Translations under genes and position numbers: made by a program
The notes under the pieces: generated by a model
Databases searched by the model: none
What the model was told of the DNA's origin: nothing
The model's input: only the letters and a program-made list of their open reading frames with translations
From: Mercenaria mercenaria
Taxonomy: Eukaryota > Mollusca > Bivalvia > Venerida > Veneridae
Reading direction: 5' to 3'
DNA: 64,000 nucleotides
NCBI RefSeq assembly: GCF_021730395.1
Contig: NC_069366.1
Coordinates: 86,912,501-86,976,500 of the forward strand
In this document: piece by piece, positions 11,435-23,314 of the stretch
Position numbering within the stretch: position 1 is the first letter of the stretch
Layout of the letters: each line of letters opens with the position of its first letter

Positions 11435-12369
11435 TAACTGTAATTCATGTATTTTTCTGTTGTTCCAGTCGTCACTCAGTCTATTGTTACGAGGCTGCTG
11501 TTACCAATTAATGATGCTACTTCACCATATTCTAATTTCCAATGATCGGTATGGTATAGCACAGATGTCTAATGTCGGAAAATTTCATGTTATAATGTCA
11601 TAGTGTGAAGAAGTGTCTTGTTATGTTAACTGGCCATGTTATCTTGTCAAAGTATGTCGTTCACTAGTTAAAACAGTCTTATAATTATAAAAAGTAATGT
11701 TTTAAAGTCAAAGTGTAAATAAATGTGCTGATACCTCAGGATCAACCTTCGTGCTAACACAAATGCTGTTACGTGAAATGTTTGAAAGTCTAGCTACTGT
11801 TTCCAAATTTCTTCTAATAGAAAAATCTAGGATGAGAAAAAATTGCCTTAATAAGGGAAATAATTCTTATGAAAGCAAAGAACATGTAAGATCCGTGGAA
11901 CACGGAGACAGCAGGAAAGTATCAATCGTATTGCCGTACTTATAAAGTAATATACCTTCCGAATCCGGCAAAGAAATAGTCAACTTGGGTTCATATGACA
12001 TTGACCTTTGAACTAATGTTACAATAATATATTAGATCTTCTATATCTAATGTAAGATTAGAAATATAATAAAACACTTTGTATACAATCTAATCTTTAA
12101 AATGTGTCTTATCTCTGTAGTTACAAAACATGTACATAGTAATCAGACAAATGAAAATATAGACCAATGAGATGTTTAAAAAAAACCAAGTTACATGTTG
12201 CTTTCCAAAAACAACGGCTCCGAGACGGAATACAATAATGTTACAAGAGTTTGAATAGAATGAGAGACATAAAACACCCGTATTAGGCATATAATATAGG
12301 GCTGAAGAAGACTTCAAAAATGGTAAAGATCCCGAGAAAAACAATGTCCAGATTATTATTTTCTACAGC
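11435..12369. other. Intergenic stretch downstream of GSTO gene A
   Basis: AT-rich, with no supported gene. It is the 3' flank of the minus-strand GSTO gene A and must hold its 3' UTR. I could not place a convincing polyadenylation signal. Confidence 0.4.
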
Positions 12370-15300
12370 TTATTCAGCTAAACCAATATCGCAATCAGTT
12401 TTTCCAGCTTTCACTGATTCTATAAATAATCGGAACCATTCTAATGGTGTCTTAGTTTTTATCACCACCGGAAGTGACATCATTCGACCAATCCATGGCG
12501 TCAAATGACGAAATCTTCCATTGTCCAGTTTACACTCCTCATAGAGTTGGGAATAATGTACTATACGCTCCATATGAGGCCAGATATGAAAGTCTATCAT
12601 CATCGGTTTATCTCCTGAAAATGTAAAATACTCAAAAATCTCCGCACAATTACCTCCCCTTATAAATTTACAAGATTCTGCTTTGCCTACGGTCTGTATA
12701 ATAGATCAGACATAAATCTACACATCAAGACCGCAACGGTAAGAAAGTTCCGTCATTGGTAATTCTAGACACAAAAAGGACCAATAATATTTCTGGATTT
12801 TTTGTACCTTTTGTGGGTTTCCGTATTCTCTAAGCTTTAATTGCTTTCATTTTCAAATCGTCTTCGATTAGAAAAATGTCTGGAGTACAAACAAGTACAA
12901 TAATCTTAATCGATTAATTTTGTTGAAAATTATTTGGTCTCAAAAAAAAAGGAATTTTGTTACTGTAGAAATGTATTTGATTATCAAGTAAATTGATTAA
13001 AGTCATAAGGCACTGTGTATTCTGTATTTATTTTATGCTAACTAATGAAATACCGTATTCTATCAGTTAAATATTTTCATATCTCATCGCTCACACTGTG
13101 AAAATATGAAATCTATATTTTCACACTGTGAGAGATATGAGCTCCGCCCCCTCATACATTGTGTATGAATTTTAAATTATTTGCTTAAAGCAGGATGAAA
13201 ATTATAGTCGCGTTTTGTTCTTTATAGTATATTTCTCGATTCAAATTATTTTACTTAAAGAGAATTTCATACCGTTATGCAGCAAAATATAAAACAAAAT
13301 GGAACTTTGTTGCATGCGTCTTTATAACGTCACATCACGTCTGACGTCATGTCTGTTTACGTGCGTCTGTTTCCCGCGCTGAGATTAAAACAGTTGCAAA
13401 ATGCATTTCTCAACGTAATTGAGCATAAAATAACAAGAAAATTTGTTTGTTTTTAGTGAATATGGAATATATCTCACCTCGAAGTGAGAAAATTTTCACA
13501 TTTTCACTCGCGCTACGCGCTCGTGAAAATATTTGAAATTTTCTCACTTCTCAGTGAGATATATTCCATATTCACTCAAAACAAACAAATATCCTCTATA
13601 TACTAACCGCCAAAGAACGGAGCATTTCTAATCTTTAATTCCTCGTCAATATGGTCGAGTTCTGCTAACAGATCAGGGATGACTTCAGATTCATTCCCAG
13701 AATGGCATGTAAACATTTTCCCACATTGTCTAAGTACCTGTATATAAAAGTTTATTTTACAATTACGTTCCAAAGTAAAGGTCGCAGAACTTTTTTCTGT
13801 ATATTACTTAATTTCATCCAGTCATATCTAAGGATTTAAAATATGTATTTCTCGAAATTACATTTTATCAGCAACTTATAGACTATAGGACAATGATACA
13901 AAATAGCCCAAGTTTACGTTCGAGTTATGTTCCTTTCCATTAAAGAAAAACTTCATAGTATGTGTTAACCTTTAGCCTGCTAAATTTCTAAAATGGACTG
14001 GTCCATCATTCAGTTTGGGCAGTACCACTTATTATTCAAAGGGGTGTTCACTGAAAATTTATTGACTGAATAGCGAACAGTGCAGACCAAGATCAACCTG
14101 CACGGATGTGCAGGCTAATTTTGGTCTGCACTGGTGCACTGGTCGCAAAGGCAGAATCATTTGCCGCCAGCAGTCAAAAGTTTAATTATAATAAAGGAGT
14201 GTTGTAACTTTACAGCATCAGTTTTCCTTTAAGTTTACCCCTGATGTTAATGGGACTTCACCAATTTCAAAATTTCTTCGTTCTTTACAAACAACAGAAA
14301 CACGTGTAAGCCTATGGTAAAAATTGTCTTGTGAACAATAATTTGTTACGTTACTGTTTGTATGTTCTATGAATTAATTATGCATTTTATCTTCTAACTC
14401 GTCTTGTAAAATCACAGCGACTTGTTTTAAAAGAAACTTTTACAGCATATAAAACGTGTATATAATTCTATTGAACGATTTTTAATATGCAGATATAAGC
14501 ATTGTATTCCGGAAAAGGACTGCATGAAGGGACCATGGTTCCAAACAGTGCAATGCCTGTAAAAAAAACTGACCATATTCAAAGCACGGTTACTAGTATA
14601 TATATTTTCGTTTTGATGCATTTGCAACAAGTCCAAGTGCTAAAATCTCACATAGCTAGGTTCGCGTGTTTTAAGCAAATATGAAACTCGTTAATTTCTA
14701 TTTCTTTACAAATGACAATATAAGAAGTGGTGTGTGAGTGGGGTTGGGGATGGGGTATAACTTCTTGCGGATATTTTAAAGATCAAGTAGTACGTTGGTA
14801 AAACTTCGTTACTTTACCACCAATTCTGAGAAGTTCATTTTATTATTAATTTTCTCTCTTTAAATCTTGAATCATGTTTTTTTCATATCTGTAGGGACCA
14901 TATTCAAAGCACGGTTACTAGTATATATATTTTCGTTTTGATGCTTCACATATCTAGGGCGCGTGTTTTAAGAAAATACGAAAATCATTAATTTCTATTT
15001 CTTTATAAATGGCTATTTAAGAAGTGGTGTGTGAATGGGGTTGGGGATGGGGTATAACTTCTTGCGGATATTTTAAAGATCAAGTAGTACGTTGGTAAAA
15101 CTTCATTACTTTACCAATAATTCTGAGAAGCTCATTTTATTATTAATATTCTCTCTTAAAAGTTGAATCATGTCGTTTTCATACAAGACATTATATTTAT
15201 ATCTTTACAGACGTTGTTTTCTCTTAAATTCCTTTTCAAATGACCATTTTTTTAAAAAATAGCGCATGACAGAAGGACTCATAGAACAAAAATGATTAAG

Positions 15301-17492
15301 TCAACAAAAAACTAAATAATTTATCATGTTAAGGAATTGGACGTTATTGCAAATACATAAAAAGTACACTTTTTACAGTTCTAAGACTACAGTAGTGTAT
15401 TAAAAATTGTGAAATATCCAATAATGTGACAATTTCCTGGAGTATTTTTTCTATATTATAAGGCATTAGTTAAGAAAAAATGACACTTCTTTTGTAGCTT
15501 AATAAACATGTTTTATTCGCTGTTCAGTTTTCATTTAAAACAACGTTTACTTTACATGATTGATTTTACGTACATATCTTCATATGGACCTTAAATTGTG
15601 TCTGTCCCTTTTTCTAAAATTGTGTTACCTTCGCCCAGATTTCTGCTAGCATTTTGTCTTTTGCCACTTTGTAAGGATCTTCTGGAACTAATCTGTTATC
15701 TTGGAAAACTGAGTCAAGATATTCGTTGACAATGATCGAGTCAAAAATTATGACGTCACCACACTGAATTGCTGGAACCATTCCAAGGCAACTGACCTTT
15801 TCCGTGTACCATTTCGGCTTATCAGCTAAGTTAATGTTGACAATTTCATGTCTGCAAAGAAAGCAAAACTACTGTTTTTATTAATTGTTTATATCTTCTT
15901 TTCCTATGTTAAATAGTATACACATATCGAAAGGCTAGCCGGTCAATATAGTCATTACTATTGCCCGAAATCCGAAGGACAGACGGTCAATAGTTTTGAC
16001 TATTGGTAGGCAAATCATTCAATAATTAAGTGTTTTATTACATGATTTCACAATGACTTTCTTCAAGTTTTTGTGTTGAACTATTGACTGGTTAATAGCA
16101 CAGACTATGGACCAGAATTTATATAAGGCGTCATGTGAAAAGTTCCTATATCACACGCTTTTCAGTAAATTCCAGAAATATAACAGTGAAATATTTCTGA
16201 CAATTTGAACGTTTCGGAATATGAAATATTAATACTTAGAAATTCTTCTCAGAAACATTCTTCAAAACATTAGTTCTTATAACATATATGAATTTGCTTT
16301 GATATAAGCATTGCGCTCAACGTTATGATGTTGCGCTGGATGTGAGGCAGGCAAATACACGGAATAAAAAGAAAATGTGTTAGTTCTATACATGTATATA
16401 AGATGAAAATATGTTTTACACTTGAATACCAGATTCTATACTTTCACTCACGATTACAGAATAAATTGCACCTGGTATGCACTGCACTCGGTGTAAGATA
16501 TTTCGATCTTACAATGTACAAATTGAAGGTTACTGACAACAGAAACAGCATATCTTGTTAACTGTACTATAATTCTGGAAAACACATACATTTGTCATAA
16601 ACTGAAAACAGCATATGATGTTAACTGTTCTAGTTCTTGAAAACACATACATTTGTCATTAACTGAAAACAGCATATAATGTTAACTGTACTAGTTCTTG
16701 AAAACACATACATTTGTCATAAACTGACAACGCTACATCATAAACGAAAAGAAAGTCTTGTTTCTAAATTTTAAAGCACAATGCAGTCTATAAAATGCAA
16801 AATGTTCTATTAAGAAAATTAACATATACTACAATCACGTAATCAAAAGGCTGTTTTCTGTCTCAACATATAGAGGTTTTTTGGAAAAATTTCCATACAT
16901 TAGTAAAACAAATCCTTTTACCAGAAAAGCGACAGTCTGGATTTGTATGTTTGAACTGATGCTCCCACTTTATAGTGAATTAAAAGGCTTAAATAGAATT
17001 GATTGTGCATAAATCATGTAAGATCTCGAGCTTTGTTACACCTCAAAATGGTAGCAACGCATTTTGGTAGTCCCTACCAAAATTCGGCCGAGTTTTGGTA
17101 GCGACAAAATGCGATGAAAGTTATATGGTGTGTTAAGGATCATGGAATGGAACGTATTTTGGTAGTATTTTCTACATCAAGGGCTGTGCTCATTTATAAA
17201 TTACGCACAAAAGAAAGAGATAGAAGGAGGGAATGTCTCCTATAAAAATGGTGTTGAGTGTAACGCATTTTGGTAGTGACTACCAAAATGCGTTGCTATC
17301 ATTTTGAGGTGCAACAGAGATTAGTATTGTATAAATCAGTTAAGAGTATTGTTCAGGGAATGAAGATGTTACTATGATGTACTTACGGAATATTCTTGTG
17401 TTCCAGCAAGAGTCGTGTCCTTTTTGCGAAAGGGCAGAAACGGTTGCTATACAATCTAAGAACACCGGGCTGTAACTTAGGATATTCGCTCT
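12370..17492 (-). CDS. GSTO: Omega-class glutathione S-transferase, gene A (first exon not found)
   Basis: Omega-class GST: a cytosolic glutathione-dependent thiol transferase and dehydroascorbate reductase by family knowledge. Four exons are visible on the minus strand: 17492-17387, 15851-15629, 13737-13608 and 12614-12370. All have AG acceptors and GT donors and phases that join in frame. The first carries the thioredoxin-fold start with active-site Cys in RLYSNRFCPFAKRTR. The second has LGMVPAIQ (cis-Pro) and DSIIVNEYLDS. The last two form the helical C-terminal domain with FFGG-DKPMMIDFHIWPHMER and end ...DIGLAE. This gives about 235 codons. A 28-base first exon is expected by comparison with genes B and C, but I did not find it before the ISL2EU element at 20055. 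The gene may be intact with a distant exon 1 or 5'-broken. Its introns hold several MITEs. Confidence 0.85.
13073..13143. repeat. Perfect-looking hairpin repeat
   Basis: Arms of the type CACACTGTGAAAATAT and ATATTTTCACACTGTG face each other around a 7-base loop, extended outward by imperfect ATATCTC / GAGATAT. It lies in an intron of GSTO gene A and looks like a small palindromic MITE. Confidence 0.6.
13441..13590. repeat. 150-bp palindromic element
   Basis: The arm GTGAATATGGAATATATC continues into TCAC, and its perfect complement closes the element. The pairing extends outward through ATTTGTTTGTTTT/AAACAAACAAAT and inward through GTGAGAAAATTTTCA-like arms to a GCGCTACGCGC centre. The centre is a cruciform-capable MITE in an intron of gene A. 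Confidence 0.75.
13969..14181. mobile_element. TTAA-MITE family 2 (inverted copy)
   Basis: Starts CCTTTAGCCTGCT after TTAA (13965-13968) and ends near TTAA (14182-14185). The interior includes GCAGACCAAGATCAACCTGC and TCATTCAGTTTGGGCAGTAC. Related copies lie at about 19080, 54411, 57526 and 58450, mostly in the opposite orientation. No coding content. Confidence 0.7.
14574..15180. repeat. Tandem duplication of about 320 bp
   Basis: Two direct copies (about 14574-14880 and 14897-15180) share AGCACGGTTACTAGTATA, GGGTTGGGGATGGGGTAT and AGATCAAGTAGTACGTTG. The second has lost about 20 bases near its start. It is a local duplication inside an intron of gene A. Confidence 0.85.
16543..16732. repeat. 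62-bp tandem repeat, three copies
   Basis: Three units share AACAGCATAT, GTTAACTGT and GAAAACACATACATTTGT, with few differences. They lie in an intron of gene A. Confidence 0.85.
17035..17315. mobile_element. 280-bp MITE with self-complementary ends
   Basis: Terminal inverted repeats of about 35 bp: CACCTCAAAATGGTAGCA then ACGCATTTTGGTAGT at the left, its complement at the right with two mismatches. Each end is itself a small palindrome built on CATTTTGGTAG/CTACCAAAATG. There is no coding content. It lies in the intron just after the Cys-bearing exon of gene A. The target duplication is not clear. Confidence 0.75.
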
Positions 17493-18160
17493 CTGAAAAA
17501 TGTATAAAACATAAGTAATCAGTTATTCTAAACCTACTTTTTTCTCATCCAATTAACAATTCGCATTTGTCAAAAATCCGTTCCGCTAGTCATGCTAGTA
17601 TACTGCCATACTGTCAAGAAAAAAGTATTTTTCGCGTGAATGATATGACTCCTGCTTACAATCATTGGCATGGCGTGAGAAAACTGTTTCTTTTTTTAAT
17701 AAACATCAAATGTAGCAAATATTGACAGAATGTATCACAAAATGTTCTAAACGCACTAAAATGTTCAATTTTTAAATAAAAAAAGCACTTCTTGGGTTTG
17801 TTATATCGTTTTTGACGTTGAATTCCATGCGGATATTTTGTTTTATCGGTCAACAGTTTTTAACATCTTGTTAAACACTGGTATACACTAGTTTTTTTAT
17901 CGTTTCGTTAAAATTGGGATTCGTTAAAAACGTCGCACCACTAACTGAAACATAAAAGGTATAGAATAATATACACTTTATTGGTAGGGTGACTTCGGCC
18001 TAGAAAGTCCACTATTTCTAAGGGTAACCCGGACCCAATTTTTAACAAGGCATGTTATATACCGAAATGTTCGTAAAAGTTTGTAAATTCTGAAATCCAA
18101 GATGGCGTCCAAAACGGCCGCCATAAAATGAAAAAGGTGCTTTTTGTAAAAAATAAATTG
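17493..18160. other. Upstream or first-intron stretch of gene A
   Basis: No gene or exon is recognised. A GATGGCGTCCAAAACGGCC patch near 18100 resembles common bivalve repeat tails. Confidence 0.4.
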
Positions 18161-18164
18161 TTTT

Positions 18165-18540
18165 TCTTCATTCACTTTTGATGAAATAAACTGCTGACAT
18201 GCATTGTTTTGTAGAATCATTGCAACAAACCTTTCATAAATTGTAAAGCATTTAAATTGTTACAAATACAAATTTTACTCATTCATTATCACTAATTTGT
18301 AGTTTTGAAAATTAAAACTTATAAATCCTTGTAAAATTAAGGTTATCTTCATTCACTTTTGATGAAATAAACTGCTGACATGCATTGTTTTCGAGAATTA
18401 TTGAAACAAACCTTTCAAACATTTAAATTGTTACATTTTAAGTTTAAAAAAATATGTTATGTCAAAAGGTCAAATTCCTGCTAAAATACAAATTTAACAC
18501 ATTCATTATTACTTATTTGTAGTTTTGAAAATTAGAAAAA
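18165..18540. repeat. Direct duplication of about 185 bp
   Basis: Two diverged copies share CATTCACTTTTGATGAAA, CTGACATGCATTGTTTT and ATTTGTAGTTTTGAAAATTA, at about 18165-18345 and 18346-18540. Confidence 0.7.
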
Positions 18541-19079
18541 AGTTTGAAAAGAACTTTGATATTTTCAACGAAATTGAACATGGTCGGTCGTAGTACATCT
18601 GGTGTTTTTTAAACAAAACCAACTCCCTTGAACTTGCTTAACAAAAGGTTACGAGGTTGAAACCTACAACAAAAAATCCCCTGACAGGGCATATCAACCC
18701 TTAAGCATATTTTCTTCACTTTTTGTTTTGTTTTAATTGCAACATGGTATTTTTAACCGTGTCATTACTATTCCAAAGTGTCATTTTTAATATAACCAAA
18801 GCTGTTAAAGGACAGAAAAGCGCTCGATTAACATCCTTCTCACTTAGGAATAAGGGGAAACAACTCTGAAACATAAAACACGCCAGTTATGATGATAAAT
18901 CATAGTTCCCATTGGTTAAAAGGACTAGTATCTCTGAACATTACGTTCTTGTCCCTATCATACTTCGCATAGGTGGTACGGTATCACCTACAATGTCATT
19001 TACTTCTGTTGTTGCGCCGGTGATACATCGCTTTCAGACCTTATGTGCACAAAATATTTTCAGTCTCGGCTGATTTTAA

Positions 19080-19267
19080 CCTTTAGTATGCTGGATACAA
19101 TTAGTTCTGCCTTTGCGACCAGCACATCCGTGCAGTCTGATCATGATCTGCACTGTTCGCTATTCAGTCAATATATTTTTGGTAAGCACCCCTTTTAACA
19201 GTTAATGGTGCTGTTCAAATTTAAAGATGGACAAGTTCATTATAGAAATTTAGCAGGGTAAGGGTAA
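19080..19267. mobile_element. TTAA-MITE family 2 copy
   Basis: Starts CCTTTAGTATGCTGG after TTAA at 19076-19079. It contains CATCCGTGCAGTCTGATC and CTGTTCGCTATTCAGTCA and ends TAGCAGGGTAAGGGT. The right TTAA is eroded. It matches the copies at 57526 and 58450. Confidence 0.7.
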
Positions 19268-19599
19268 ATAATGAAACTTGTCTGCAAGTTTAAATTTGAA
19301 TGTTAAGTTAAAGCAACTCGCCCACGGTTTGGCTGAAAATTTTCAACATGTTTATTTCCATCAAGTTTGGCACAAATTGTATATATGACAATGAAAAATG
19401 ATAAAATGGGTGAAAAAAGTGAGTTATTGGTAAAAATGCAAGAAGACTTTTTTCATTATTTCAAAAGCATTGAAACGGTTTACTATCTTTTGCACAATGT
19501 TTTTGAATTATTCATAAGAATATCTTGCTAAATCTAATGTCAAATTAGTTTGTATTTATAGTCACTTTCAGAGTACTCACTTTCTATGGATTTTTGAGA

Positions 19600-19757
19600 G
19601 AAATTATTTTTCGCCTAAAATGTGTGGGTTAGTCCGTTTAATAACTATTTTCAAGATGGTCAGTCTCAACTGGAATTTAATCCTAAAATTTGCAATTAAA
19701 ATTTTAATCTCAAACTCAGCTGAGACTGAAAAAATGTTTTGTGAACATGGGGCTTGA
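19600..19757. repeat. Partial MITE related to 36478-36722
   Basis: CAGTCTCAACTGGAATTTAA and its imperfect inverse CTCAGCTGAGACTGAA face each other here, as in the fuller copy at 36478-36722. The left end is missing or diverged. Confidence 0.55.
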
Positions 19758-19942
19758 TTATCATTATGAGCAGGTGTGTGCAGTTTCGAGTTATAATCCA
19801 TTCATACTGCGGGTTACAAAGATTCCACCTTACGCACAAAAAAGCCATGAAATCGGGACGCGAACGCGGTCACGGATGAACGGATGAGTGCAACAGCTCT
19901 ACCTGTTCTTCCAACAATCCAGCGAAAAGAAGAAAAATATAT

Positions 19943-20054
19943 GAGCCGCGCCATGAGAAAACCAACATAGTGGCTTTGCGACCAGCATGGATCCAGACCA
20001 GCCTGCGCATGGTCTGGATCCATGCTGTTCGCTAACGTTTTCTCTAATTGCAAT
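19943..20054. mobile_element. Palindromic 235-bp MITE, left half (split by ISL2EU)
   Basis: Starts GAGCCGCGCCATGAGAAA after ATAT (19939-19942), runs through GCGACCAGCATGGATCC, and stops at ...TAATTGCAAT, where the ISL2EU element begins. The missing half resumes at 27270. The outer 4-bp ATAT duplication is intact at 27388-27391. Confidence 0.9.
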
Positions 20055-20160
20055 AGCACTTGTACGATATCCAGGTATGCATACGTCACAAAGCGATGCG
20101 GTCATTCTAATTATAGTACAAAAGGTCACGTGGTCAAGATTTCGGACAAACATTATCTCA

Positions 20161-20823
20161 GGAGGCAGTAAACAGTTTTGAGCTGTTAGTGTCGAATTGG
20201 CCGGGGTGAAATTTACAAATAAGAGGCAATTTACGGAATGAAGTGCATATTTGAACTTCTAAATAATAATAATTGCTAGAATTGAAGTTTCAGCGGCTAG
20301 AATTGAGTTTCACTTATTTAAAAAAAATCAGTTGAGTAGCCTTGATCTTGATAGTATGACGTAATGACTTGCAGGAGCGTATACATGCTTCCTCTGAGCT
20401 AGCTTAAAGTGGGGTTGTCATTTTAGCAGGGGCCTCAGGAAAACTGGAACAGTGAAAAAACGGTACGGATGGCACATATATTTGAGCTTATTTTCAGATT
20501 TTACAGTGTTACTGGAGTATGGAACAGTGTAGCAATTGGGGCTATCGTTTTCAGGGAATTTTCTGCAGCGATTTAAAAATCGGCAAATTTAGCTTTTTTC
20601 GTCATCAGTTTCCGCGACCGGGAGAGCACAAAATTCAGGTCTTGTAAACAGAAAACTAGATATTAGAGATGTATTGTAGATGGTTTGTAACGATAGACAT
20701 ACAGTGGTGTTAATGTTGCAATATCTTTATTTCAGGTGTGTGGTTACAGACTTTTGTGTGAGGTTTTGAAAGTTAGGTAGGCGACTCTAAGCCGAGAAGC
20801 TCAGAAAACTGTTTACTGCCTCC
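20161..20823. mobile_element. 663-bp MITE nested in ISL2EU, 5' of the YqaJ gene
   Basis: The inverted repeat GGAGGCAGTAAACAGTTTT is perfect over 19 bp at both ends, then imperfect through GAGCT. TCA flanks both sides (20158-20160, 20824-20826), suggesting a 3-bp target duplication as in Harbinger-type elements. There is no coding content. Its right end lies only 15 bases before the start codon of the YqaJ gene, so it replaces or extends that gene's leader. Confidence 0.75.
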
Positions 20824-20838
20824 TCAGAATTATCAACA

Positions 20839-23296
20839 ATGGCAGCGAGTGAACCTTTTCAATACATAGAATTAAATGAAAACGAAGTGCCTGGGGCAAA
20901 GTTTGTTTATGAGTCTATTGAAAAACATTCAAATACACAATTAAGTAGGTGGCTGGAATGCCGAGGACTAGATCTACGTAAAACTGGAAATAGGAGTGAA
21001 ATCTTGAAGCGGTAAGTCAACTTCTTTGTGTTAACTCTATGCCGTGTACTACATCTGTTAGTAGACTGTACATTGTTAATGTGATGTGTATTGTGGATGC
21101 AATGTGAACTTGTTCATTGTAAGGAACAGGCAAGTGTAAATTAATGATCGTTAACTAAAAAATTACATGAAAAAGCGTAACTCTCGTGTATATGCATGTG
21201 TATTTGTCTGGAATATTATATTACCGAAACAGTAGTGCGAACTGAACCGAAAGTAACATATTTACAGTACTGCAGTAGGGTACAGTACTGTAGATTTGTT
21301 TGAAACTGCAATAATGCGTAGTCATTTGTGGTAAATGCTAGATCATTTATTCAGTTAATTTCAAACAAGTGCCATCCATATATTCATTGTACCTGTTAAC
21401 TAGTATGTATGGATGGGCTACTTTGACACACTTACTCAACTTATATGTTCATTATGGTATGTATATATATTAAGCCGGCTACCTCGACCAAATATGGCAT
21501 TTCCGAGAACCCTGAACTTGACTTACATGTTCATATACGATGAATATATAGAGCCAACTACCTAGCCACTGCCTACATTAAATTAATCAGAGATTTTTGA
21601 CAAGCGTTAGGTAGTTTGCCTCATAAATTTTTACCAGGTATTTTTTTGAAAAATTATTTCTATTTTTGTTTCTATTTGCAGAGTTCATAGTTGTATCAGT
21701 GCTGGCAAAGACAAGGAAATTGATGTCGGGGTAGATTGTGGGAAATGGTATGAACTGAAAAAGGAAAGTAAGCTACAACTTGCAGGAGTGCCTTCTCGTG
21801 TTCCTCTGCTACCATACTGTGGATGGGGAAAGTTCCCATCTTGTCAGGAGAAAATGCCAAAACTTTTCAATAAGGGCCACATTCACCACCACATTGTGGA
21901 ATCAGTTCAGTTTGTGAATGCCAAAAATGTAAGTGATGAAAGTGATGATGATATTGAAGATCTTCACACTGCAAAGCCAATGCAAAAGGGGTTAAAGTTT
22001 TTTGAGAGCGGACATGTGAAGAAAATGCAGGACTGTGTCAAATCTGAGCACTATTTTTTAAAGAGCAAGGTAATGGCTTCCATGCGGACAAATGTGGAAT
22101 ATGATGTGACAGTGACATTAAGTGTACATTCTGGCTTTGTTAAAGATGCATCTTGCACTTGCATTGCATCCGCTATGGGACGTTGTAGTCATGTGACTGG
22201 ACTGTTGTATGCGTTGGAAAATTTCTTGTCATTATCGGGTAAAGACCTTACCAGCTGCACTTCATTACCCTGTACATGGAATAGAGGTTGTCAAAAACAG
22301 AAAAATCCAAAACGTGTACAAGAATTATCATATAGCTCAAAAAAACGTAAAATTAATTCTGTAATTGACTTTGATCCAAGGGGGCCATCAACAGTAAACA
22401 AAGACAAAGATAATGTCAAGGACAATTTTTTGTGGAACTTGCAAAATAGAAGAATTAGTTCATCAATGTGGAATTCTATTCTAGAATTCAGTTATGAGGA
22501 TTATGAAGTGACTAGTGATCAGATAAATGTAATCAAAGAGTGGAGAGAAATATTTCTAGAACATCTCAAAGTGCCTTCGCAAAACAGTTATCCAACTCTT
22601 TTGGTTGAGGATCAAAGGAGCGATCGTTGGTTTACCGAAAGAAGAGTTAGGCTAACTGCGTCAACTTGCCACACTGTAGTTCACCTCCAGTCAGGGATTG
22701 CCATAGGGAACTTCCTGTACAGAAAACTCTGGAGTACAGAAAAAGTGACATCAGCAGCTCTTAGCTATGGTGTCAAGAATGAGACAGAGGCTATTAAATG
22801 TTACAAAGACTTAAAAAACAGTGAACGTCTGAAAACAATAAACACAGGTCTTTGGGTAAATGGTACAAATCCTGAACTTGCATGTAGTCCAGATGGATTA
22901 ATTCTAGATCTGGATGAAGCCCAGTGCAAATATGGAATTTTAGAAGTTAAATGCCCCAAAATTTTGGAAAATCATAAAATTTCTGACTTCAAGACTGTGC
23001 TTAAGCCAGCACAGGTGAAAACATTCTGTTTAGAAGATTGTAACGGGGAAATAACATTGAAAAAGAAACATGCGTACTTCTATCAAGTTCAGATGCAAAT
23101 GGGGGTAACAGGCTTAAAGTATTGTGATTTTGTTGTTTGGTCAAGCAAGGAGACTTTTATTCAAAGGATTAGGTTTGATGAAACTTTCTGGGTTGAAATA
23201 AAGGAAAAGTTAATAAATTTTCACCACTCTTACATTTGTCCGGAATTATTCGAAATGAGGACACCACGTGAGCTTAGCAGCTTAAAAATTATATAA
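20839..23296 (+). CDS. SWIM zinc-finger / YqaJ-type nuclease of ISL2EU
   Basis: Two exons, 20839-21011 and 21682-23296, join in phase (AAGCG|gtaagt ... tttgcag|AGTTC) to give 595 residues. Residues of about 35-58 (LSRWLECRGLDLRKTGNRSE) look like a SAP-type DNA-binding helix pair. A SWIM zinc-binding motif CTC...GRCSHVTGLLYAL lies near 216-235. The C-terminal part (about 375-545) is a YqaJ/lambda-exonuclease-like PD-(D/E)XK fold: YGVKNETEA, catalytic Asp in CSPDGL (about 462), Glu and Lys in LEVKCP (about 479-481) and YQVQMQMG. All core catalytic residues are present. The family resects or cuts DNA. As the second protein of a cut-and-paste transposon it may act in excision, end processing or repair, which is inference. 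The frame has no break. Confidence 0.85.
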
Positions 23297-23314
23297 ACTT
23301 GACAATGAATGTTC

